From Hyperoplus lanceolatus (taxonomy: Eukaryota > Chordata > Actinopteri > Uranoscopiformes > Ammodytidae): a stretch of 64,000 nucleotides of DNA. The position numbers were made by a program, and so were the translations under genes. Position 1 is the first letter of the stretch, and each line of letters starts with the position of its first letter. Below the pieces are notes generated by a model that was not told the origin of the DNA, did not search any database, and worked only from the letters and a program-made list of their open reading frames with translations. Positions 42,441-54,065 of this stretch are shown here, in pieces. The stretch spans positions 21,027,501 to 21,091,500 of the forward strand of contig CM049396.1 in assembly GCA_026929865.2 (NCBI GenBank), in the 5' to 3' direction.

Positions 42441-44562
42441 ATTCTCTTTCCTTTTGTTATTATTTTTTCTTCCTGCGCTTAAAGGAACAGAATAACATTT
42501 AGGAAAAAAGACAGAAAAAATAGATGAAAGGATAACAGTGTCATGTTTGTTCATTTGAAATAACATGAAGCTGCATTCAGCATGAAGACTGGAAATGGAG
42601 GATTTTAAAAAATATCCACCAACTAGCACATCAAAAGCACATGCAAAAAATAGATGTATTGTTCAAATGAGAAAATGGTATCATTTCAACTTACTGTTTA
42701 ATAGGATTTCCCAAAAAGCCCAAATATTCAGCTATAGTTGAAACCAAATGCTATTACTAAATCACTAGATCACTATAAGCAGCTACAAAATGTTTTCTTA
42801 CATAATAACATGGAAATATCATTTTACAGTACATTGTAATTGTGTTAACCAAAAATGTTAAATAGATTATGTTAACTAAAATAAATGTAGAGTAAGCCTA
42901 CATACATGAGCTACTAAATCTATCAGTGCGTTAAGGTAAAAGCTCATGGCTGGCAGAGAGGCACGTACTCCTCGAGGCCCCTGTGTCAACACACAGCCCA
43001 GTGGAGGTGGGCTACTGCAGGCACCATATGGCTGTCTGCAGCACCTGGACTACTGTTGATTTTTAAACAAAGCTGTCAGTTTTAATGCAGACTGCGTGAC
43101 TGAGTGACCGTCTTAGTACCACTGAAGGAGTCAAATATTAAACTTAGAGTTGCAAACCCCCTCCCCCCTCCACCCTTTTCACTGCTCACTCAGCAGATAC
43201 ACACACTGCACACATTGTCCCATTCCAATGGTTTTAAGTCCATTTAAGATTGATACAATACTGATCACTGTGAAAATAAATGTAAGCTTCCAGTTTGCCA
43301 GCAAAGCCAAGCCGTTTTTGTAACTTAAGATGTATTGATTATGATGATGAATTTTACATGTCATTTTTAAATCAAACCAAATAAATATTTCAGACACGGT
43401 TTGGAAAGAATCATTGACCCTATGGAAAAGTGGAGTGATTTATGGCGGTGAAGAGTGGCTGATGGCTCTCTTTTGCTCAAGGGCCTTATGGCAGATCCGG
43501 CTTTGAAATCATAAGTATAATTATCAATTATCAGAGTAGAGTGAGAGTGAAACCACGAGAGAAACCTTAAACATTTGTCAACAACAACCAGTCCTACAGT
43601 TTAATAACCAGAATTTCAGGCCTTAACGTGGCCTTGACTGTAGTTGTAATCAATTGGCTGAGTCAACGGTGCACGAGAAATGGAGGCAGGCTGGGTGAAA
43701 AAAAACATTGTTATTAATTGTGCACATTAATGATAGTGTGATGCGATCATTTACAGTAACCTTAATGAGCGTCGTACTTTATTGTAAGAGGGCAGTGGCG
43801 GACTGACAGTTCCATGCATGGGTCATATGGTGACTATCCTTGTTGGACCCTCTGATTAGGCTCATCTGACAACAGTATTTGAGAATTGATCAGCAGCACT
43901 GCATACTGCAGACTAATGTAATGGATAGTATGGCAAGATTGAGCATGACGTGTTTACATACAGAAACTGAAATGGAACAAAAGTCCAAAAATTTGAATTA
44001 AATGTTTGCTTTATGCAGTTTTTCCAGTAATGTCAGTGGACAAATATAAGCCACTGCAGCAGATCAGTGCTCAGCATTACACAGTTGAGGTGTAATATCA
44101 AGTCGTCATCCAGTCCCTAGATGTAATAAAACTACCATGGCAGGTGTTGGCTATGAAATCAAGAAACTTCTGGATTGTCATTGGCCTTGAGGCCTCTCGA
44201 CCAAACTGCCACAGCACATATGTCTTAAAATAACCTGTTGACCCTTTTCCAGCAGCTGCCACACCCACTGTCCCTTAATGAGGATTTGAATGGTAGGTTA
44301 ACTGAAGATTCGATTTGAATGATGAGTCAACAAGTGAGATGGATCACGTAATACACCCAAGGCAGAGCAGTGTGGGAACTCATCAATCCAAGAGATAGAC
44401 CGGCTGAACCAGCCCAATAACCCGGGGATGCAACGTGGGAAAATATGTGTCACTGCCACTTCAATCAAGCACTCCTGTTAAAAGGTAAAAATTGCCCCTG
44501 AGACACATAATGAGACAGCTACGGTAGCTGCATGGTTCTAGAAATGAAATGGCTGGTTAGTC

Positions 44563-44690
44563 CACTTTGATCCAGACTGAAATGTATTAACAACTAAAGG
44601 ATGGATTACCATGAAATTTGGTATGGACATCCATTTTCCAATCAGGAATAACTGTAATAACTTAGATGATCCCTAAACTTTTTAAATCAC
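44563..44690. repeat. Dispersed fish repeat fragment
   Basis: Text such as GATCCAGACTGAAATGTATT, AACAACTAAAGGATGGATTA and CCATGAAATTTGGTATGGAC resembles a repeat I have seen widely in percomorph genomes. The ends and class are not definable here. Confidence 0.45.
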
Positions 44691-44861
44691 CCACTAATAT
44701 TTCAATCTAAAACGCTAAACATTTTTGTCGGCTTCAGTCTTTTAAAAGCGAGGACTTGCTGCTTTACTTTTTCTAATAGTAAACTGAATATATTTTAACT
44801 GCGTCAGATTGCAATTTAAATATGACACTTTCAGCTTTGGGGAAATTATGTATGTACTCAA

Positions 44862-45015
44862 TGTGTGTGTGTGTGTGTGTGTGTTTAGAAAAAAGTTCAG
44901 TAAGTTTTATACCCAAAACGATGAATTAATTTATCAAAAAATTCACAATAATGTGAATAATCGATCCACTCTTTTTTTAAGAAACAAGAGGCACACACAC
45001 ACACACACACACACA
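44862..45015. repeat. Paired complementary microsatellites (TG)n ... (CA)n
   Basis: A 23-nt TG tract (44862-44884) and a 24-nt CA tract (44992-45015) lie 107 bp apart in opposite sense, so they can pair. One reading frame spans both by chance (Cys-Val and His-Thr runs). Confidence 0.85.
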
Positions 45016-46815
45016 GGCAATGATTTGCACCACTTTATGACCGTGACAGCCGCGGCGTCTGTGTAGCTGCAGGGCCGAACAGTACAGCGACTTTTACATG
45101 GGACAACACAGACTGACCACTGTGTTGCTAATTACTCAGCCGTTGGGCTCTGACACCTTTGTTGCCCCTTGTGACTTGTCACCACCCACCCACCATACAG
45201 CCATCAACCCTCCCCCAAACACAGTGTCTGACCCATGACAAAAGTGAAAGTCCTTGACTTGACAAGAGAACTAAAACTCTCATTCAGACCTGAGGCATGG
45301 TAAATATGCAGGAAAAGCTCTGGTTCTTCATCTGCCGAGACACTGTATAAAAAGGTTCTCTGCTTGAACAAAGTATATGCAATAGAGTCTCCCTCTGGGG
45401 TCTCAATGGCACTATATCAGCTCAAATAACAGCCCTCATTCACCTCTGTATCATCTAATCAGCACTATTGAACACATAAACAATGTGTGATCTAATCAGG
45501 AGTGGATTTCTGTTCCATAATCTGCGCTGATTTTTCACCATCTGTATTTGAATACCAGCTCACACATAAGCATAACTAGAGCAAATAAACCCCAGATAAT
45601 GCAATGTTTACACAGCGTTGCTCTGAGAGGCTGAGTAATGCATGTCGCTAAGTGCAAAATCAAATACACTGGCTCAGCAGCAATTAACATTCACATTCCT
45701 ACTGAGTGGTAAACCCACAAGCATGCTGTGTTTGATGTTTTTGATGAAAGTTTAGCTGAATCAGGAACCGGTTTTAATGACACTTTCAAGTGAGAGTTTT
45801 CTTTTCAGGCTTTCAATCAGACTTTCAATCAAACATGTTTTTTTTAATAGAGGGATGTAAGGTCACAGTTAGGCAATGGTAAATGGCCCCTCTATGTTTC
45901 CTTACTTCATTTTCTCAAAGTATGAGCAGCAAGCTCCGTTTCCCAGATTTTGTTTCCTGTGTCGCTGAAACCTTTAACGTTCGACATAATAAAACCACAA
46001 ACTAAAAGATTTATAGTAATTATGATATTGAACAGTATCTGTCGATATCCAAAACCGAGATTTCGGAATCGGACCAGAACTGAAAAAAGTGGATTGTGCA
46101 TCTCGAATGTTTAGCAAAATATATGTAACACATCACCTGAAACCTGCAGGGCAATGTTATGGAAATGTGCGGTGTGACGTGTTGTTTTTCTTTCTCGTGG
46201 CACATGATTAGCTGTTGTGTCTCAAGCGTGTATTGTTAATGCTTATTCAGTCACACTCTGACCTCCAACCACAGCTGTGAAGCCCCATAGGTGTTAATTG
46301 ACAATTATCCTATATGACAAGTTCAACCTGGGAATCTTCATCCACATTGAGTCAGCAAAAAGAAAAACTCCATCTAACTCCCATGAAACAAGAGTCAAAG
46401 AGATGGAGCTGCTTGTTTTTACGACTTTGCCCCACTTCCTTCATTTGCCAAATGAGAAACCACGCCATCATCACAATTACAAATGGACATCATCTGCCAC
46501 GGCAGCAGCCTCAACTGATGCCTTTGATAAGATACTAATGACATTATCACAGTGGCATTTGAAACACGGCTCCATCTTGGCGAATAAGTGAATACTGTGT
46601 TCCTTTGTGCACAGCTGCTTAGCTCCACATGCACTCTCCTAATAGGGTTGATGTGATCACATTAGCCCCCCCCATGACTCTGCTGACAGGTCCCGCCTCT
46701 GTTGCCCAGTAGCAGAGGATGGGTTGGTGATCCTCCAGTCCTGACTCCACAATGACAGAGATGCTTTCATGTCACATCATCAGACCACAGCAGACTCTTC
46801 TTTCTCTTTCCCGCA

Positions 46816-46822
<7 letters not shown>

Positions 46823-46850
<28 letters not shown>
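46823..46850. repeat. (TC)14 microsatellite
   Basis: A CT-dinucleotide tract of about 28 nt in intergenic DNA. Confidence 0.95.
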
Positions 46851-46857
<7 letters not shown>

Positions 46858-46931
46858 TCCTCTGGGACTTTCTTTCACCCACAACAAACACAGAGCTGCC
46901 CCACAGAACGTCACCAAAAGCACCAAAATAA

Positions 46932-47112
46932 TTTTTATTTATTTATTTTTTATAAATTTTTTGGGCATTTTTATGCTTTATTGATAGTGCAGAAATGGGG
47001 CAGAGAGGGGAGTGACATGCAGAGAACGACCGCGGGTGGGAATCGAACCCAGGTCTGCTGCTGGGCCCGGCCCGGGAGGGGGACGCCTCACCAACTGAGC
47101 TAAAGGCGCCAC
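46932..47112 (-). mobile_element. tRNA-derived SINE with 11-bp target duplication
   Basis: Perfect direct repeats CACCAAAATAA (46921-46931 and 47113-47123) flank it. On the - strand it begins GGCGCCTTTAGCTCAGTTGG, a tRNA-like 5' end with a canonical A box. It has a B box (GGTTCGATTCC, complement of 47039-47049), then a tRNA-unrelated body CGTTCTCTGCATGTCACTCC and a tail with AATAAAGCATAAAAATGCCC. The 5' part is nearly the same as the SINE at 59447-59541. It is a pol III-type retroposon, not a functional tRNA gene. Confidence 0.9.
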
Positions 47113-47176
47113 CACCAAAATAAGTCTGAAAGTAACTGTGCATAGTAGTATTGTGACCGCTAAAGTATGGGGTAAA

Positions 47177-47475
47177 TGCATGTTGTATGCTATTCTTCGT
47201 CCTTCAACTGTTGGTGGTTGAGTGGGGGGCATTACCTTCCCAAACTTCATGATCTTTTTTAGGTCAAAAACACAATATTGTTCAGCTTGATTTTGTTTTG
47301 TCGCACACATTTTTTGAACACGTTCACAATTCAAGCGACAGGACTGCGAGGCTCTGCGACTCATGCGAGGAAATTGAGACCCCCGCAAAGTTTCAAGATA
47401 GTTTAGAGACTCCCTTACAAATGCAGTGTCCAACTTGTCACAAACAGTCGCAGCCCAGTGAGATACGGCCCTAAG
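47177..47475 (-). repeat. Unassigned repeat fragment with open frame
   Basis: The - strand stays open for about 130 codons (MGRKDRMRRFRLRAVSHWAA ... QFPRMSRRASQSCRL) up to the SINE. The GGGCCGTATCTCACTGGGCT sequence at its start looks like a transposon end common in fish, but no matching end is found on the other side. No protein family is recognised and a chance open frame is likely. Confidence 0.3.
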
Positions 47476-50400
47476 TCTAAATCTTCTCATTCTATCTTTG
47501 CGTCCCATTATAATACAATACACTGCAACATGAAAAAAAACATTCTTGGTTGGCTTGCAGCACATCACTTACAGTAAAGTTACATACAGTGATACTGTAT
47601 TAGATTTTTGTTAACATCCTCCCTGCTGCCCTTTATTATATAAAACGTGCAACTTCTGTATTTTCCTATGTGACAGCAATGGCCACATTGTATTATTTTC
47701 TTTATTCAAGCACGTGACCTGAACTTGTTCGTTATGAAGAATGCTGCAATTGTATTACGTTTTTGCACAAAGCATCAATGTCTTAACGCATTCTATTTCT
47801 TATTATTCATTCCTTGATAATATACAGTGTACATAGTTCCCCTAGAAGGGGAAGTGATGTTTCATATTAAAACCATAGAAGGAATTCTTATACCTGGACC
47901 AACCCTTTCATTTGCCAGAGTGCCGGTGACTTCTAAACCTCATTCACCATCAGTCTTTCACCCACTTTGTATGGTTCAATGACAGTCTGCACAGAGGACT
48001 TTGTCAGGTGAAACATCTGGTTTGGGGTGATGCTCTTTGGTCTTTAATGGCCTCTGCGAGAGGCCACATCAATGGCAGGGATGATAAATCTACACAATGA
48101 GAGAGCTAGTAAAGCAGTCAGCAGGGGTTCCACAGTGCAGACTACAGGAAGTGTGGCTCCTCTTGACCCCTGAACCCTGAGGTGACGTGTGCCTTTCAGG
48201 CTATACTGGGATGCTCAGGCTTGGATATCTGACGCCCATGTGCTATACATTGCAGACGACAGGCTGCATTTGGAATATGGATTCCCTTTGTTATGACATA
48301 AAATGATACACCAAATCTCTCATGAGTATAGTGAAAGATTTAGCTCATCTTAATTATTTTTTTAAATATTTGAATGACCAAAAATCCCTCATTACTAAAC
48401 TGATGGTTATCCAACTCTAGTGTAATCTGCTCAATATCGCTGAATTTGCTACCCTTTATGGAAATATCAACTTACTCACTCTTACTAAGCCAAAATGATC
48501 TTAAGATGACAAGGAAATTGAAGGAAAAGGGTAAAAATATAGATAATGAGATGGATAAAACGTTTATATCTATACAGCAAATATGTGGATGATGGAGCCA
48601 GCGAATGATTAGCTGCACAAAGACTGAAAACCGTTAATTTCAGTTTGCCTAGCTCTGTACCAAATGTGACAAAATCAGCACCACTCAAGCTCATCAATGA
48701 ACATGTCAAATCTGATTTGGTTTATTCTGTTCTAAAATCAAGGTTTGAAAAAATCAAGTTGCAATCGAGGGCAACCACACAGTAACAGAAAGATCTCGGG
48801 AAGTCGTTCCTTTGGGCCAATAAACTAATGCTGGACATGCCTCACCATTAAACAGCATTTTAAAAAAAACACATACAAAACATACATTACTGACCTTGTT
48901 TGCAGGTAGATTTTATTTAACTTTGGACAGAGCCATGTTAGCTGTTTGCTATACTAATCTAGGCTAAATGGAGCATCCTATGTAATGGACTGTATCTTTT
49001 CATCTTACACTTGGCCAGAAAGCAAACTTGTGCATCTCCCAAAATGATTTCTTTCACAGTCCATCCATAGGCATGAATCTTTTAATTTGTATGGAAAAGA
49101 ATAATGCAATCACTTTTTTGGACTTATCATCTTGACTTTTTTCTTTTCTTTTGGTTACCTGCTGCCTGGTGCCTGTCAGTAAACAACACAGACTTGTTAA
49201 CGCCATTGAGAGAAGGGGTTTTACAACGGTCTGGCACTATATTGGCTGTACACATTAAACTTCTCTCAATTAGCTGAGCAGATGTCACAGTAGTTGGAGA
49301 AGATCAATAGGGTCAGTGGCGACAGACTGGTCATCAGTGTGGGACTGGCGTTTTACAACACAGGCTTCTTCCACTGGGTCACTTTGGCTGCTAAAAAGAG
49401 TAGGAGGAAGTGTGGCAATACTAAAGAGTACAAGAACAGAGGGACTCTCACAAAGACTAAAGGGTCTAATAGAGCTATAGCTAAGCGCCTGCAGCCAGTG
49501 ACCTCCTGGACCCTGAGATCTGCCCTTTTCAGAGGGGCTCACTGTCCACTGCCCTAGAGGAAATGAGATGCTGCAGCCCAACAATAAAAGACGATCTAGG
49601 TCTATATAAGGAGAAGGCTGAAGAAGCACTAAAACCTGCTGAGTTTCAACTTCTGCTGGTTCTGCCTATGGGCAGACCAGACGTTTACAGCAACTTGTCT
49701 AAACAATAGCAAGTGAGGCGGATATGGGGAGAAAAGGTTTCACTTCATGTATCCAATACCATATTTGGATTTGGATAGTGACAGCTGTGCCTGATCATGC
49801 TGTATATGATATAGCGTATCTGCACAATTCTTGCGGGTTTTGAAGGAGATACTTTCTGTGTCATTCGAAATGTACAAAAAGAGCTTTAAATGAATCAATA
49901 TTTTACTAAATAGCCTTGAGCTGCAGGAGGAATAATGACTTGTTCCCAGTTATTACTGAGTGGTTAACCCCACTGCCTTTGGAACTATACTTGTGTGCTG
50001 CTCGTACTGGTCAAAAAGAGAAATCTGGCATCAACTTGATTTTTGCATGTCTGTCTAGTGCTATTCCTCAAGATGAATGGGCTGCCCCTCCAAGGAAGTA
50101 ACACATCCCACCCATTTGTTTTTACTGCAAACCTCCTTGTAAATCCTTGTTTGGTACAAGTCTCTGGGAAAATGGGAGTACTCTGCTCGAGCACTTTTGA
50201 GAATGTTCTCTATTTTGTGAAGGAATCAGATTTCAAATACTCTGGCTGTGAAGAACCCTAAACTCCAATTTTGTTGAGTGAATCTCAGCTGGACTACACT
50301 AGTGCCCCCCTTTTCACTACCCATCTCCTATTTCAGGTTTTTCATGTGGTCCCACACCTGATGGTGTGCAGCTTTGGTGTTCGGATGTAAAAGAAAAAAA

Positions 50401-50849
50401 AAAAAAACCTTCACACAGCAGGCCTTGTCCAATCAAGATAATTGGCACCAGACTGAAAACTACAAAGGAAGGGTTGGGTTTTGGTTTTTTCCTTCTTTGC
50501 TCTTATGTGTGTTTATTAGTGGATAGCCCAGGTCAGGAGAATGTGCTGGCATTGATTCAATACATTCTGTGCTTTATTCACTACTATATCAATGTGTTAT
50601 TTATGTAGCTCTGTGTCTGCCTTTATTTATATTTATACAGGGTGTTGGACAATGTGTTTTGGGCTTTCAAAGTCGATCATGGCCAAGCACAAGAATGAGA
50701 TGACCATAAACTGAACTCAGAAAACTACTGACTCGGTATAAGTTTTGCCTCATGTCATTTCCACAACAGCTACTACCAGCTCATGCTGATACAGGCTTAT
50801 GTTCCACCAAATTCCCTTTATTCATCAGCATGCAGTCCACATCCTTTAA

Positions 50850-51435
50850 AGGTGCTGTAAGCGGAATGGTTCTTTTAGCTAACTTCCTGTCAGTTACTGC
50901 AGTTAGCAGTCCCCTCGCTCGTCCCTACGTCACCACAGTCTGCGGTCTTCAAGCAGCGAGTTATCTATCATCATCTCAGATCCATAAGTGTGATAAAACA
51001 TGATAAAAACCATCAAAACAGACATTGGGAAGGATTTTTACCTGCTCCGCCATGGTAGGCGAATAAACATTCACCCATCTGTTGCTCTGCGGGTGCACCG
51101 GCAGTGAGACGGGTGTCGGTTTGTAGCGTACTTTCTTCTGATTGGATACCACTTTCGGGATCCCCGAACAATTTAATTTGCCGATTACATGCAGAGCGGG
51201 TGACTGAGAGATCGGAGGTATGAAACGCGCACACTATGGGCCAGTTTCACAGACATGGATTAAGCCTAGTCCTGGACTAAATGGAATTTTGAATGGAGAT
51301 TGTCCATTGAAAGTACAATTTAGTCCAGAACTAGGCTTAATCCATGTCTGCGAAACCGGCCCCATAAGTGATCACTGTATGAATATAGAGCGATTTAATA
51401 CGTATATTAACCTAAATATATCGCTTACTTCACCT
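50850..51435. mobile_element. TTAA-flanked MITE, AGGTGCTGTAAGCG termini, with nested palindrome
   Basis: TTAA at 50846-50849 and 51436-51439. The inverted ends are AGGTGCTGTAAGCG on the left and CGCTTACTTCACCT on the right. There is no transposase frame. A separate 126-bp palindromic element sits inside at 51238-51363. Confidence 0.75.
51238..51363. mobile_element. 126-bp palindromic fold-back element
   Basis: Arms of about 50 bp, beginning GGGCCAGTTTCACAGACATG on the left and ending CATGTCTGCGAAACCGGCCC on the right, with about 90% pairing and a short loop. They contain GGATTAAGCCTAGTCC and its inverse. This type of palindromic repeat is widespread in fish. It interrupts the MITE at 50850-51435. 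Confidence 0.8.
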
Positions 51436-51554
51436 TTAACATTCATCGACCAATAAAGACACTTTCAAACATGCTCTAAAGACAATTTTTTAACATTTTG
51501 GGAAATACTGTATGTATTTTCCCACTTTATGCAAAATGAATACAAAAACCTTAA

Positions 51555-52460
51555 AGTGGCTACGAGGAACTTTGGCAGCTGGCGGCCCCTTTGGACAAAA
51601 GCAGTAATATTTTTACGACGCCATCTGTCGTAAAGCTGTTTTCTAGCGCGTGCCGGCCGTTGCGAGTGTTACATGATTAGGACGCAACTTAGTGCATGTC
51701 CGTGTTGAAAGTGTGAGGGCACGGAATCTTTTCGGCTCCGTGAGAGTGATTAGTGACACTGCATCAACTCAATGCCAGTTAGTACCACATACACCTGATT
51801 GCAATGAGTTGATGCAGTGTCACTAACCACTCTCACGGAGCTGACAGATTCCGTGCCCTCACAGAAAGCAAATGAACGAGAGACTGCAGTATGGATCACG
51901 GTGAGGTCATGTGTTTATGTTGTTGTAAATAATGACTATTTCAGATGAATAATGGTCATCTGATGATGATGAAGCAAAGTAAACTTTGTTTTAGTTCCGT
52001 TCATTCACTTCGGAGTAAACATTGTACGACTAGTTAACTCCATGGACATATAAAGAAAGGTTCACTCCTGTTAAATTGTTTACACATTGCTTGGCAACGC
52101 CCTCCTCCCGCCCGTCTATCACTCTCCCTTTTAGCTTTTAGTTGTTCTTCATTGAATTTTCTTTTCCATTGTCGCCCTTATGACGACAAATAACTGTCTC
52201 AAACAAGGCTCCCCTTCCCTTACCTGGAGGCCGGGGAAATTGCGTTGCTGCGCTACACTGAAATCTGCGACCAATATGAATATGTGACCATAGAAAAAAA
52301 ATCGGACTGGGTGTGCGACCAGACCAAAGGCATTAATAAAAACTATATAAAAACTGCTTTCTTTGCACTGATGGTCCCGTTTGCTGTTAAAGGTAATTTA
52401 TGATTATCAGAGGAAAAATTAGGCTGTTTTAAAGATATTTAAAAGTTCCTCGTAGACACT
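51555..52460. mobile_element. TTAA-flanked MITE, 906 bp, with nested palindrome
   Basis: TTAA at 51551-51554 and 52461-52464. The inverted ends are AGTGGCTACGAGGAACTTT on the left and AAAGTTCCTCGTAGACACT on the right. The right internal part (GATGGTCCCGTTTGCTGTTA and on) matches the shorter copy at 57553-57783, so both belong to one family. A 152-bp palindrome (51712-51863) is nested inside. Confidence 0.8.
51712..51863. mobile_element. 152-bp palindromic element with 5-bp target duplication
   Basis: Arms of about 62 bp start TGTGAGGGCACGGAATC and end with its complement GATTCCGTGCCCTCACA. They differ at few positions and are separated by a loop of about 25 bp. The flanks GAAAG (51707-51711 and 51864-51868) are identical. 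It is non-coding, and nested in the MITE at 51555-52460. Confidence 0.8.
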
Positions 52461-53994
52461 TTAAGATTCTTGCTATACAATTCACAGAACATTCAGCGAA
52501 GAGATAGTTCTCGCATTTACCATTTTGGAAACGTAATGGAAACGTGGGAATCACTTTAGCTGTTGGCCACATCAAAGTCAAATGAGTTTAATTGATTGAA
52601 AATGATCTGTGTTAAACATCAAAAGACTAATGAATTTCAAAGACTGTGCTGTATATGAATATATCTGACAAATGTGAAGTCTTTTGTGGAGCTCCTTAAT
52701 TCTACCTACGGCAATGTCCTAATGTGACAGCAATCCACTGACAGAAATAAGTCCAAACTGGTTGCTGGTTGCACTGATGCTGTGATAGATTTTCTATAAA
52801 CCACATCAACCTCTTCATGTTCCCCTGAGGCCAGAGTGATGGTGTGTGAGTTTGATTTACTGCACCCTAAAAGAGAATCTGAAGGATTTTATAGCTGTCT
52901 AAATGTTGTTGTCATAAACAATACCCAACTAATGTTGCAACGTGCAATTCTATAGAGGGCTTTTCTTTACCAGTGTGAACAAATGGCCAGGTAGCATTTC
53001 AAAAGTATTCAGTGGTTTACCGAGAGCAAGATCAACTTTGCAAAGAGCGCTGTTTACACAATTTTAAATTTAGCCAATAACTGAATTCTTTTTGGTCCCC
53101 TTAGCAACAAACCTACAGTTGCTACTGTTTGTGCTGCTTTAATTTAAATGTTTTTTTTTATAACCGATTTATATCCAAAACTCTGAAAATAACCTCATCA
53201 GAGCAGGTAAGGCTGCGTGAAGCCGAAGTTACCATGGTGATCTAGCCAGGTTAAAAGAGAGCCACCTTTGTGACATTGAAAACTCCGGCTTCAGGTTCAC
53301 CATATTTTCAGCATACCTCGCTAACCCCCAAGAAGAAATGAAAATATACTACATAAAGGCGTTGTATTTATCTCATGTTCAGTACTGACCTAAACCCGAC
53401 TGTGAACAGTTCATTATAGCTGTTAATAGGAGTCATGCAGGGCCCTGCAGCAGCATACCCTCCCCTCCGCTGACACCCAGGTGTGAAAAGCTCTTGAATG
53501 AGGTGGAGGACTGGGCCACTCTCCCTGGAACCAAGCCACACAATCACAAGCGTATTCCCTTTCAGGTTCACACAGGGATGACGAGCCTCGAGGAGATAAG
53601 AGTGATAGGGAGATGGGAATACAAGATAGAAAATATGGGGAATAAAAATAGGAAGTGCAGTATAAACAGTGGGAGACATGTGCAATGATAGCTCAGTTGC
53701 TTTTTGCTTAGTATCTCTTTGCTGAACTGGAAATGTTTTGCTTACATTTGCATCGCTATTTAAAAAAATAAAGATCTATGTTATTGACAGACGCCTCCTT
53801 ATCTTACAAAAATGGATCAGTGGTTGCCATATCACAGTCGATGACGGACTAGGAAAAGTTATCATATATATTTTTTTTATCATGACAAAACACATTCAGC
53901 ATGAGATGTATTACAATTATGCTTTGCATACAGCAGTCTGTTGGATAACATCTCATCTCATCAAACTATGACCATAGAGCAGTCAGGGGATCCT

Positions 53995-54065
53995 GGCTGG
54001 TGGTGAGATCCAAATCTGCCTAGCTGCTCTGCCCTGCCCCAGTGTCTAACCAACGGGCCACGCCA
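53995..54065 (-). mobile_element. Possible old tRNA-derived SINE remnant
   Basis: The - strand reads GGCGTGGCCCGTTGGTTAGA, an A-box-like start, and about 40 nt later GATTTGGATCTCACC, a poor B box. No flanking duplication is found. It could equally be chance. Confidence 0.3.

Noticed and set aside
47000..47568. 196-codon open frame on the - strand
   Set aside because: It runs straight through a tRNA-derived SINE and a probable repeat, so it is not treated as a gene.
49285..49629. 114-codon open frame on the - strand (and an 87-codon one opposite)
   Set aside because: No recognisable domain, codon pattern or splice signals; consistent with chance.
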